Source of the DNA: Tomocerus qinae
Lineage: Eukaryota; Arthropoda; Collembola; Entomobryomorpha; Tomoceridae
NCBI GenBank assembly: GCA_020055645.1
Contig: CM034547.1
Coordinates: 64,267,884-64,331,883, forward strand
Direction: 5' to 3'
Length of the DNA: 64,000 nt
Below, piece after piece: positions 36,434 through 49,300 of the stretch. Each line of letters starts with the position of its first letter. Position 1 is the stretch's first letter. The position numbers and the translations under genes are program-made. The notes below the pieces were generated by a model. It was not told the origin of the DNA. It ran no database searches and saw only the letters and a program-made list of their open reading frames with translations.

Positions 36434-39400
36434 CTGTTATTCTCAATGTGATTCTACAGCATTCTGCATTCTCTACTGTACAGCAGAGTAAAGCAGACGA
36501 AATTATAATATACATTAGCCTTCATGTAGTATATGGACAAATGTGTAACATTGGAGTGACTGGAAAATGCTATTTATATCAGAGTTTTGAACGGGCATGC
36601 AATTTACAGAATCATAAATATGTAGGTAGTAGTATTGTAGGTGAAGTGTGTAACTTAACTAACGCACTCCCATTACATTATATTATATTACATGGGGCAT
36701 TTGCCTTGATGAAATGTTTTGAGTAATCTACACTAATTAGAGCTCACTCAAGAACGAATCCGGAGTCTGCAAAGGCTACCTAGCGAGCACTTTTACGAGT
36801 TGTACTAAAAGCAAATAATACCGTGTCTATTAAAGTGGTAATAAGTAGTTGGTATTGAAACAAGTTAGAAAATGTCCTGATTAGGTTGGACAGCTACCCT
36901 TGCTTTCTACATTGCTTTGACATTGGCTTGTTTTAAAATGAAAATATTCTCACATGAGTGAAAACCATCCAAGGTTGATTTGGAGTTTACATTGTTAGTT
37001 CTGCCATGCCATGTCAGTGTAACTTTAAATTACACACTAGCTTTACTACTCCACTACTGCGATGTACTTAGCTCACATATTTAAGTAAGTACTTAATGCT
37101 CTAGTTTTATTATTTGTATTAATCTTTAGTTACGCTTTTGGACGCACTTATGAAAGTATATTATATTTTGCGCGGTTGATATGTAATATTCATTACTATG
37201 AGATTCGGGTTTAGTCCCCACTACTATGTAATTTGAGTGGGATTGGAAATGGAGATTTAGGATTTAGACATACCGCACGCAAACACACATCAGAAATTGT
37301 ATGTGTGCTCATTGTATAATAGCTAGGGATCGTAAACAAGATATATACAATGTAAAACATGAGCCAAGTATGTAGATAGACGCCTACGTGAAGCAAAACT
37401 GACAAAATCGACTAACTAGAGCATTTCTCATCTAGTTGTTTCCCTCAGATTGCATCCCATCCCACTTCATCCCATCACATCAACATCCCTATTCATTTCG
37501 GATCCCTTGATACAGGACAGAAAACAATGGAGTCTAATATATAGCTGATAGCAGAGCAGACATTTACTTTACGGGCAACGTACTCCAATTTCTATCCACT
37601 TCACTTACACATGTACAATGTCGTGTCTCTATGCATTTATCAGGTACTTCATTTAATCAGGTACGAAGGCGTCTATTGACTCTTGTAACTACTTGAACAG
37701 TATACATGTGCGTACGTTATTTTTGGTAGCATTTTCTGTCTTGGATCAGTTTCTGGATCTGTGAATATAACCATTAACTGAATTTACATTTCTCGTATGT
37801 GCGAGTTTGGTAAAATCCAGTCAGGTGTTCCTAGTCAGGTTTCCTTTCTTTCATGATGATGACTACGGTAAACAGTACTGCAGATATAGAATTCAGTGAC
37901 AAGACACGAACGAAATCAAACCAAACCGAGTTCAACTGAACGTTGAACCGAAAGGAATTGAACCGATTTCACAGTCTTGTGCTATTATATTCAAATCTGC
38001 AAACCTTTCTACTCACTAACTGCTACACACACATACCCTACATACATACTCGATTCATCCATACACATCATGACAAGAAACATGTATGAAAACGAGATTT
38101 CTTTCAACTCAAATGTTCTGCTCCGTATAACCGAAAAGGGAATCTCTCCATTTCCTATCTTATTCTTCGTATGAATTTTATTCGTTTGGAAAATCGAATA
38201 TGCTATGCACTACCATTGAACCTTTTCTTATATAGTTAGTAGGTCTCCTCATTTTCACTGTGCATCTATGCAAGTATGAATTCAAGTACTGAAATGAGTA
38301 AATACGTATTTTTTAATATAATGTGGTCCCAATAGGAGTATACCTATTGTGTATGTAATATTTGTGCTTTGCTTAACCTAAGTTAGTCTCTCACTCTTTG
38401 AAGATATTACAAAGTAGTCCTTTTCCCTTCATCTGGTCTTTTGCTTTGCGAACTTGAGGAGCAGTTTCGGATCAGACTCATCTAATACATTCATGGAGCA
38501 TAAAATAACATAACACACGCAGCAACTATAGCATTTATCTGCAACAGAGCACTACTCCTGGCATCACAACAACTTGCACTCTTCTCATATTTCGGATTAT
38601 ATTACTCCATCGTTCTCCAGATTTCTCAAGCAGAATTAATCCCTCTACCTCTTTCCACTTTTTATTTCCCTTTTGCAAAGGGTCTTTGCGTTGCTTTGCT
38701 TTCGTGCGTAGTAGTAGCCTGGCACTGAAATCATTTTTCTTTATATGATATTAGATCTGCCGTACAAACAACAATCTGCTCATCACTCTATATACATACA
38801 CATTGTATTTACATAGCATTATACGACAAATCTTTTACTTCCGTCTTTATGTATGCTCACAAGACCCTTTGTATTAACATTATACAATATTACGCCATAC
38901 TGTGTCATAAGTTCGCGCAGCCAAATGGATATACTGAAATATACTAGTACAATTATACCTGCTACGACATCATGGAACAGATTCAAAATTTATTTCCTAT
39001 AGCAAAATACAAGCACGTGCATATAGGGAATATATTTCGGTATACTATGCAATTTAGATAATCCAAATCCCTTTGCTACTGTATTGTATTGTTGACAGGA
39101 CCGATATAATATCTGGCAACGATAAATTTTTATACTCAAGTTAGAGGAATAGAATTGACGGATTTTATTTAGCTACGCTGCAAAATAGACAGACAATGCA
39201 CAGACACAGAGAGTATTTATATCGAACTGCCTCTTCAATTGCTTCGCTCTCATATTTATGTTCTATAAGTAGACGTATATGAAATATACCCGGTAAATCT
39301 TGTTATTGAAATATCCATATAATTTTTGCATCACCTTGTAGTGAGTGAACTGAGAAGTAGGCAGATACAATATTCTACAGGCTGCTTTCGTGTATTGCAT

Positions 39401-40481
39401 AAGCAAGGATATCTAAAGATAATATTATTATGACTTTATCTATTTCCCATTCCTTCCGTCTCGTATTATTTAATATGATATGAAATTGTAGCTACCCTGT
39501 TATCCATATACAGATCGTATACCTGCAAACAACATGCAGGTCCTGAAATTTCAATCCACCTCGCATTCCATCCGCCTGGCAAATCGAGTCAACGGAGCCA
39601 GGCAATGCAACAGAAGATGAGATAGCACAAACACTCCAACCGACACCTACTTTTACTACACAAACGAAACTAACAAACTCATCTCTGCTTGTAATGCAAA
39701 GGCAAGGTGCACTACACTGCCACGTTAACTTAAGGAAAATAAATAACATGAGACGGGAATGGAATTCATTGCATGTTCATTTAGCAGCTTTGCCATCACT
39801 TCACTTTCTCACACAGATATTTACTCTGCATAAAAGTTCAAGTTTCATTTTAAGGGTCTTAAGAATGCCGACGTTATTGTTACTGTTTAGTGGGCTATAA
39901 CATGCAGTATAGTAGTATATCTTCGGTAATAATACTGTTCCTATTATTTGTGCGACATGGCATCTCCAAGTTAATTAAGTATTAATCAGACAACAAATAT
40001 TTCTCATCAGAATTGGGGTAGGTATGTTGCAAGCGCTTTTGCAATATTCTGCATGCACATTTTATGGCAGTGCAGTGCTTTAATAAGTAGAACTGTAAAT
40101 ATACTACGGCAAATGCTGTATGCAATTTGTATTACTAACAATTAGCTTCATACCTTAGTACCTATAGATGTTATTAGCTATAGCTTCCGTGATTCAATTG
40201 TAGAACGTAGAAAATAATTAGATGGTATGTATGCAAATGCATAGACGTAAAAAGGTCAGAATTTCAGTTCAATTAAATAGAGGAGAGTAAGTGGGAGAGA
40301 AGAAGGACAATTATAGAAATATGCAAATATGAAGCGTAGAGGATGGAGATAAAAGAAACAATAATAATAATCGTATTAGTAGTCTAATGAGTGTAATTGT
40401 GTCTGTAATAGGGTGAATTGGGAGAACAGTAGTTAGGTAGAGACAAGTACAATAAAAAGTGTGAGGAGACAAGATACTTAC

Positions 40482-40548
40482 CGTGGAAGAGGACCGCGAG
40501 CACAGACAAAACTAATGTCCACGTGGGAATCATCTCACAAAGGTACAT
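40482..40548 (-). CDS. candidate first coding exon with signal peptide
   Basis: No family recognised. On the minus strand an ATG at 40548-40546 (A at -3) is followed in frame by a second ATG at 40533-40531. From the second one the peptide MIPTWTLVLSVLAVLFH has a strong hydrophobic core typical of a secretory signal. The frame reaches a consensus donor, G then GTAAGTATC, with the exon ending at 40482 in phase 1. Phase-1 introns directly after a signal peptide are common in animal genes for extracellular multidomain proteins. The exon is slightly GC-richer than its surroundings. Downstream exons would lie at lower coordinates and were not found with confidence. A chance hydrophobic frame next to a chance donor remains possible. 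Confidence 0.32.
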
Positions 40549-43060
40549 CTTTACTTTTACTACTTTGCTTTCTCCGCCTCACGTTTCCTTGCTTTCTCTA
40601 GAGTTCGCTCGAGTTCAGGCTGTATACCTATATGACAGGGTAGATAAATGTATAGTTATGTTTGTAATATGTAGAACATTGTTGACTAGTCCACTGACTG
40701 TTCCTTATAAGTTATAAAGATTTGTATTTAGAAGAGATGACTTTAGTTTTAGCTAGTGGAGCATTATGAAAAAGAAGAGAGGTAAAGAAAGTTAAGTGAC
40801 ACAGTGCACTCACTCAGTTCAGTTCAGTACACTTTCTCTTCAGTTCTTTTTTGGCTTTATTTGCTACGAGACACAAACAACGTGCTCTAAGAAAAATCCA
40901 CAAATCACGCCTTCTCCTTTCTCAGTTCAGTTTCATTCAATTCTTTTCTCCTCTAAACTCCTGAGCTCACTCTCAGTGGCCGTCCAGTTTAGTTCATCTG
41001 TTTTTCTCTTTGGTATGTGATGTTTTGTTTTGTGGGTTGTGTAATACACAGAACTAGCTACGGTCAGTTCAATCCAGAGATTTAAGTAAGTACTTATTCA
41101 GTTAGTGCCCTCCTATTCTCTATAGTTTGTTGATCTCTTTGAGAGTGAAAGAAAATAGAGAAAGGGAAGGTACAAAGTAAAATAATAGGAAGACTAACCT
41201 AACACAAAAGTTAAGTACCCTACTTACTTTCAACACGTTAGCCAGAAGTCAAAGTACATAAGTAGCAAAAGGAAATCAAAAGTCCGTCTTTGGATGGAGC
41301 AGCAAGAAGATGTGGGCAATGTGAGACCGGCAACTTAACGTTGAAACAAATGAATCACAAATAACCGCAGGAAAATCCTTGGAAAAAAGTTCTTTTGCTT
41401 TCCTTTCCTAATAACAATATTGGTTTGACTTTGAGTTGAGCTCGAAGATCAATTCAACGCAGTTGAGTTGAGTTAAACTGCGAATCGTTTTCCTTTTTTC
41501 TCTCTCCTTTTTATTTTTCTTGGATGCATAAGCTCTCATAGGCACACACAGAATACGCACAAACTCATAGCATTATACATGTATACTACTTACATACGTG
41601 AAGATATGTCGACGGAACTCAATTCAATTCTGCTTCAGTTTTATTTTATGCCTTTTCATTCGATTCTCATCTGTCACGGTCTCACGTGGAGAAAACTAGA
41701 AATCTAACCGAGAAAGGAATATTAGTCGAATATCTGAGGCAGGTATTCTCCGGTATACAAAGCACACAACAATATTCCTGCACAGTAGTTCAATTCAACT
41801 GTCACTCACATCAGTTGTGTTCTGCCACGTCACGTCAACTCACATCCCATCAAATCTCTTTTCCCAAACTACAGCAAAAAGAATTTATTTTTTCTGACAC
41901 TTAGTAGTATGTCAAGACAATTTAAAAATGTCTTTTTGAGTCATTGAGTCCTGAAGTATCATTTCTTCCCTTTATTTTCGCTTTAATTTGACTGCGAGAG
42001 AATTTATGTCGGAGAATTTCGCTTTGGTTTCTTTTATTCTACCTCATTGAAGAGGAAAACGTCAGATTGAACGTTCATTTCCGCTCGCATAATTTTTCCC
42101 CAACTCAACGTTGTTCTCCTTTCACTTCACACAGCAGATTAATTCGTGTCTTATTGGTGGTTGTGGTGAAATCATTGTATTTCCCCCACGTACTTTAGTT
42201 TCTAATTTCTGCAGAAAATAATCCTTTAGCAATTAAGTAGTAAATGGGCCATTATTGTAAGTAGGTATCCCTACTACGTGAGTGAACAGATAATAATAAT
42301 TCACGTGGAGAACCCTTCGACTAAATGTAAATATTTAAATCGACTCAATTAATTTGATCAGTCAAGACACGAAAGGAAGAAACGCACTGTAGAATAAAGT
42401 CAAATGGGTTTAATGTTGGTATCACTCTCCCTATAAATGAGTGGGATGTTAAAGGCGATTTGACAGAGAGAGCACAGAGTAAATAGGAGACAAGACAGTG
42501 TCATGTCAGCGAGGCGGACATTGCGTGAGTAACATTTCTATGAGAGTGTAACCGACTTTGAGACAGACACTTTGAGTGAATGATGAAGAGATGCAAGGAA
42601 GATGCGTTAAGTTAGTCGGAGGATGTGTATTGCTGAGCACTCGTGTGCTGAATGACGGGCGATTTGAGAGAGCGCCTTTTACTTCCCTTTTTAGCTCGAC
42701 TGAACTTCACTCTGGACTGAATGCAACTAAACGTAACAAACCCCACACACCACACACACAGCGGAACTTACTCGACTAAGCCAGTCAAACAGACACAGAC
42801 TACGCTTGCTGCTGGGTAGTAGTAGTAGCGAGTGAGTGAGACTTGCCTGGATTTGATGTGGAAGTGACTACGAGTTCAGTTCTTTCGTCTCTTTACCCCG
42901 CATCTTGCAATACAACTCCTCACTCACTACCAGTACTACCTCATACACACAACACCAGTGTAAATACTACGCAAGTAACTAGTAGTATCTATCTGTTTGT
43001 GTGTACAACGTGTATAGGTTATCCTATATGTATTACTAGTACGTAGGTACTACTACTAGC
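40549..43060. other. non-coding stretch, possible 5' region of a minus-strand gene
   Basis: No gene recognised. If the signal-peptide exon at 40482-40548 is real, its leader and promoter lie in the first few hundred bases here. A GC-richer part at 42470-42780 holds a 67-codon frame with no recognisable domain. Confidence 0.45.
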
Positions 43061-43158
43061 TTAACTTGGCTTCGCTTGTCTTTCCTTGCTTACTAGCTTT
43101 GCTTTGCTTACTAGAGGATTGCCTGACTTTGGCTTTGGCTTTAACTTGGCTTACTTAC
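43061..43158. repeat. degenerate CTTTGCTT/ACTTGGCTT repeat tract
   Basis: Irregular pyrimidine-rich repeat. TTAACTTGGCTT occurs at 43061-43072 and again at 43141-43152. TTGCTTACTAG occurs twice near 43086 and 43105, with CTTTG and TTGGCT units between. Confidence 0.55.
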
Positions 43159-43285
43159 TACCAGCACTTCCTTTACTTTACAAGGACTTGCATTACACTA
43201 CTTGATATAGGCAGAAATTCCTAACTTACGTATTCGTGAACTTAGCTCCATGTATGTATGTACGTAGTAGTAAGTACAAGTGTGT

Positions 43286-43346
43286 AGCCGAGCCGTCTGC
43301 TCCGTTCGACTTCCCTGAACTGAACCGCATGCGATGCGGCTCGGCT
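43286..43346. repeat. GC-rich inverted repeat / potential hairpin
   Basis: AGCCGAGCCG (43286-43295) pairs perfectly with CGGCTCGGCT (43337-43346) across a 41-base loop. Overlapping the right arm is a small hairpin, CCGCAT-GCG-ATGCGG. The patch is markedly more GC-rich than its surroundings. The spacing does not fit a tRNA. Confidence 0.45.
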
Positions 43347-46300
43347 TATTCTGCGACACTGTTACATATATACCTACCTACTGCTACGTTATTTTAGTAT
43401 AAGCGGGTACCTTTTTGGATACGTGAAATAATAGAAATGATATGAAATAGACGCTGACACAAGTACAACGTGTATATAGTTAAGGGATATTATGTATCCA
43501 TGTATCTCGTTTGGCAGTGTTGAACAGTAGTAGAAGTAGTTCTAAGTTTTGTGGATTCTGGATATGTTATGTAATGTTAGTGTTATATCCAGTTGCTCAT
43601 GCTCAGGATTTTATTAAAGAGGAGAAGAGTATATATTTAGAACACATTAGACAGATAGGACTTGAATTCAACGGACTGAACTAAACTAGTAGGAGACGTA
43701 AACGAGAGAAACGGTCGTTTTAGGCCCATGTGTGTCTATCTTCTTTCCCATCTCCATGATGATGTAAATAGGAAAAGTACAATACAAAGTAGTCGTAGGT
43801 AGAAAGGAGAATCTTGTATGCATGCATTTTGCCAGCTTGTTCTACGTATAGTACACGCTAAGAAGGTATGGTTAGGTAGGAGTTGTTGAGGAGTGGATGA
43901 GAGTCAAGTTGAGAGTAGTAGTGGAGAGAGAGCTACAGAAGAACAGATAATACTTCATCATATTCAATAGAGTCACTTGGATAATCATAACATTTATTAT
44001 TATTGCGTCGCCTTATCCACTACGAGACATCATTGATGAGATGAGGATGAACATGCAGGGATTCTCGGAAAATTCTTAAGGTTTCTCTTACCCTTTTATC
44101 ATTTACTCCGTCTACTCCTAGCATATCTTAAAGGAGCTAGACCTACTTTGTACATATAAAGGGCTTTCTTTGGAGTCTGTCTCGAGCTGGGTTGAGCGGT
44201 ACTTTCTCTTATACTTATGTAACATAATAATGTGCCTTAATGTCTCTTCTCTTCATCCTTCTTCATAGTAATTGAGGTAGTTGAGACGACTTGAGTGGAT
44301 TCACGTATTTCTTTATACCCAGTCAGATGAGGATGAAACTACCAGAGTTTAAGCTCATTTATATATTTACTATCGCACAGGGCAAGCTGTCTGTAGTACT
44401 AAACTAACAAAGCTTGTACTACGACCGAACTTTATAGTCTACAGTCAAGAACATAATATATTTGAAACACTATACATATGCAAATTATCCGTGCTGTATA
44501 AAAGAGCAGAGGAATTCACATAATGTTCGCCTGAGAACTTCCTCTCGTGCTAGTTTCCTTTAGTGTGTAATCCAAATTATATTAACACATTTAACAAGTG
44601 CAAATAGAAAGTACCTATTAAAATTAATACAACCAAAACGGTTCATTTCTATCTGCTCCTTAAGAATATTTACACTTTTATGTAGGACCAAAATGGTACG
44701 CCTGAGGAGGAATTCAATGTGTTGATTCTGTGGGCAAAGTAATCATAATAAATGACTGTTTACAAATCAATGGATTCCTATGGTGGGGCAGTGGAAGGGA
44801 AAAGTGAATATGATCATAATGTTGTATCGGTATTATCCTCCATTGTATTGTAACAATTGAATTGTTGTTTGTAATGGGAGGATGTAGGGAATACTGATAA
44901 ATATAAAATCTATTGATACTTATGCAACAACGGAGTATGTATTTATAGGACACAAATCTAAACGGAGACATAATAAATATGAAAAGAGAAAATAAAGTGG
45001 AGAAGAAATGTAGGAGAGAAAATAGTGGTGGTCCCATGTGTATGATATTTGAGGGGAACACGGCCAATAAGTCATGATATGTCAGGAGAAAGAAGAGTCA
45101 GGAAGGAACTATTGGCAAAAGAGTACTTCGCTTTGCTTCTTCCATTCTCTGAGCACTCGTGGTAGATGAGAGTCTTGTAATGTTGGTAGTCATAAAGGAG
45201 GGAAATACCCTCAGACAGTCTCCTATAGGAAAGTTGCAACACTAAAATCCGTTTTGACTGAGAACGGGTACGGGTGTCGGATGAGCTCAACTGCGTCCCA
45301 CTCCTCCGAATCTGAATGAATGAATGAAAGGAATGAGAAAAATCGAGGAAGATGAGGGTGAAAAGAAAGAGGAAGGGAGCAGAGGAAAGTGATTTTGGCC
45401 CGGAGCTGAAACTCAAGTCAGTTCAGATGATCCAAGAGTCAAATAAGCCGTGCAGTTTAGTCAGGATGTATCTCCTATCTATCAGTCCTATCAAATATAT
45501 GGAGAAACTACTTTTACGCATTTCTATTAGCTATAGATAAGCCAAAGTGTGTACTACATTCCTTTTATGACATATAAAGGTGGGAATTCAGAAATGGACT
45601 ATACTAACTAAACTTTTGAAAGAAAACTAAGGCAAAGGAAACGAGGACGAATTTTAAATAGTAACAGCATATGATAGACTTTCGATTTGTCTCCTTTTGC
45701 TTGTTTTATGATGAGGATGACTGTCGAAGGGTATTTGACATCCCACTTACTTGGTTTCTATATTAGTCCCTATATCTCCAACTTCATAAACCAGATAGAA
45801 AAGTGGGAGAGAGAGGATGACAGACAGGAAGGAACTTTTTTTCGTGTACAATTCGGCAGTACGAGTGGAATTACCACTTTACTACAGTTTTTGCTATATA
45901 CTAGAATTTATTGGTCGTATGGGATATGGTCGTATAAGTGCATCTGTAGTACACTACTTAGACTCTTCTGGTGAACTAACTGCATGGCATATACCCAAGT
46001 CATATAATCTGTATATAAGGGTTGTACATTAGAGGAGATCCGATGATGAGTCACCAATTACATTAAAGTAAAGCATATCTTCGGAACCGAGTGCAAGTTG
46101 GGAGAGTAGGCGTGTTAGTATCTTCCGACCTAATGTAGTAACTACATACCCGTGATCAAAAGTTGGGAACATGATAATCCCATTGTTCAGAAAATGGATT
46201 TTTATCTTTTACCACCTTCCTAATGCGGACCCTAATACTGCCAGTGCAATAATAAAATTGTATGAAGTAGTATCCCTTTACCATATTGATTGATACAGTA

Positions 46301-49300
46301 ATTTAACTACTATTGGGCCTACCATAAAGTATAAGTTACGTTTCCTTCATTTCACTTAAGTTCTCAGGCTCCACATAAATTCTCCACACTTACGTATTTA
46401 CCACTTAATACTCTTTTATTTATTCGCTCTTCTAGTATTTGTATTTTTTATCCTTCTCAGGGTAGAATCTCTTATTCTGGACATGGTTATCCTTGGTCTC
46501 GGTCTGGCTATTTACTCGAGGTGACTCCTCCGGCGAGCCAACTACCAACTAGTACAACAATGCTCTGCACTAGCACACTCTCCTATCTATTCTATCTATT
46601 TCCAAGTGTAATGCTCTCTGGGCTTTTGTTTCTTCGTTCTATTTCAGTTAGTTTTACGGGTTTCACTTTCATGACTTGCCAGCGTCCATTGTCTCACTCC
46701 ACGCTTTGCTCTCCCCTGTTGACTGCTGCCAATGTCAAATGTCAGTTTGAGTGCACGCACTGCTGCATTTGATATTTCACTTGCATTGCATTACTATACA
46801 TTATTACATACCACTCTTTTCCTTACTACTGCACCACGATCCTTTATTATAATTCTGCTAATAATGCCTACTCTGCATTCCAATTTCATAATACTATACT
46901 CAGTACAATACCATAACATAACTAATCGAACTTTAACAAACACTAAGTATTCCTAGTCATTTACTTAGGCTTAGTTTACTTAAATTCATATTTTATGTAT
47001 ATGTATAACCAAGAATAATTTCCTTGCATTTTATTACTTTCTTCCTATTGCACCATTGGAAGCGTGTAGCTATTTGTGTAAAACGTAACCCCAACTCCTC
47101 TACATTAGATGGCAAACTGCATAGGAAGTTTCTGTATGAACGACATTCAATATCAAGCTCATTAGCGTTTACTGTCTGCATTGTTCTTATAAAATGCTAT
47201 AGGAGCGTTTTATAACTATTGTGTGGTTAATAGGCATTCTCTACTATTTATTGTTTCTAAATTCGTGTGCAAAGTTATGTGATGTTTTTCATTGACTGTG
47301 GGAGGAAGGGTTCCAGACTATTCATACCTATGAGAAGGTATACTATAACAGGTCTCTGTATATTCATTTTATTTTAGTAAATATCTGCTTTCAGCTATTA
47401 TTAAATGCACATGCTAACAATGGACTAAGGTAAGCCAAGCCATATGTTTAAAGTCATCCACACATTTCATTGGATCGTGTACATGTCACAGCACGCGGTA
47501 GAAAACACACTCTACACGGTACACTACATGATATTACAGTTTTGGGAAAGGCCGTAATAATGCCAAAGGGTCAGTTTACTTCCATGTTCTCTCATTGTCA
47601 ATTCTCGTCATTCACTCCAACTCCCACATAATGTATTAAAACAGTTGGACAGGAAAAATGCCATTGACACGAAACCAGACGAAAGTCGACTCAACAGTAA
47701 ACGTGAAATAATAATAAGTCATCTGTCTTGTTTGTCGTGCTGTCGCTCCGAATCTGGAGATAAGACTAACAATATCTACATTACAAAAACACTACTAAGT
47801 ATATTAATATTTTCTTAAAGATTCTAACACTATATTAATTATAATAATCTTTCTTACATCAAACTCTTTAGAATTTAGAGCATTTTGTATGAATATAAAC
47901 CTTTCCGAACATGGTGAAAAATATTCTAATCTGCATTTTAATGTATATAATAATTATATCACACAGATATATTTTTTTTATCTGGAATATAAAATAGTAG
48001 TAGGGAATTGATTATAATGGTAATAACTTGAGAGTATCAAGTTTCTGAAATGAAAGCAGAAATGAGAAACTTGGCTGTTGAGATTGGGAGTGAGAGTGGA
48101 AGTGAGAAGATGCGGAGAGGAAAAAGGTCCTTATAAAAAATACGCACGATTCTAGCTGAGGGCCTGGCTGAAGGAAATGTAAGAGGACGAGATGTGACAG
48201 GGAAAGAGGACAGGAGAACAGACAAGAAGTGGATTTGTTAGGCTTGGCTACTTCTAGCAATATTAGGTTTCGGCTGTGTATAGGGCTATAGGTAAACAGA
48301 AGAAAACAAAGCGAGATAAAGATATAAATGTAAAAGGAGTTTGTTGGGTAGAGATGAGAAGAGAAATCGGAAAAGGGCAACGGGAGCAGAAAGAACAGTT
48401 GCTTTTTTTGCTGTGCTGCTAGGTAAGGCAGTAACTTTTGTGTGTAGCACGCGACAAATAATTTGAGGAGGACCTGAATGCCCGGAGCATCGGTCCGTAT
48501 CCGATTTCCAATATGATGTTGTTACTGTTGTGTAGGCCGAGGCCCCTGGACTGGTGAGCTTTGGATCTCTGGACAAGCTCTCAACTTCAACTCTGAATTG
48601 CTATTATCTGACCCTTGCTTTGCCTCCCTTTGCCTTCCAGTTCTGTTGTCTTGCCTCTTCTCCAGAATAAGCTATTCATTCAATGGAAAACCTACAACAA
48701 CACACTACACAATACTAAAGGACATAATGGAATCCAGCAGAAAGGCCACAAACAACTCAAAGAACAGTTTCCTTATTCTTCATGGCTGCCTCGGCTTGAT
48801 CTTTCCCCAACTTCATCTCAAATAAAATACCTAAGTGTAAACTGTTATTCTATCGGATCTTTTTTTCTTTGAATGTCTAAAGGGGAAGGTGGCCTTTCTC
48901 AATAAATACTGAGCATATTATTACAATATGACATGACACAGCTCTTGTGTATATTTATTGTGCACTAGATTGAACTGCATCCGTGTGGATTGGTTTATTT
49001 CCAGAGCAGAGAAACGAGAAACACAGGACAGGATGCGATAAACATTATAGTTTGTCTACACGAAGGGATATGGATAAATGGCTATGACAAAATACAGAAT
49101 ATTATTACTCAACTCACTGATTGTGTGATATAGTAGGGAGAGGAAGCCAGAAATGTTGCTACAAGAAGAATGACTACTAAAAGCAACCCTCAAATTCTGT
49201 ATGGGATTCGGATTACATTTCTGAAAAGGAGGTGAAGCAATATAATTCATAAGAAAATGAAACCGAGGAGACGTGTTCAGACTTTCTTAGTGCAACTAGA

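Larger units (their letters stand above)
34266..40481. other. non-coding stretch
   Basis: No gene recognised. It includes an (AG)n run at 35514-35528 and a (TCA)n run at 36417-36433. A plus-strand open frame at 39547-39900 has a faint immunoglobulin-like look and is discussed as an observation only. Confidence 0.5.

Noticed and set aside
43286..43346. tRNA gene
   Set aside because: Acceptor-like pairing exists but the span is too short, and no D-arm or anticodon arm can be drawn.
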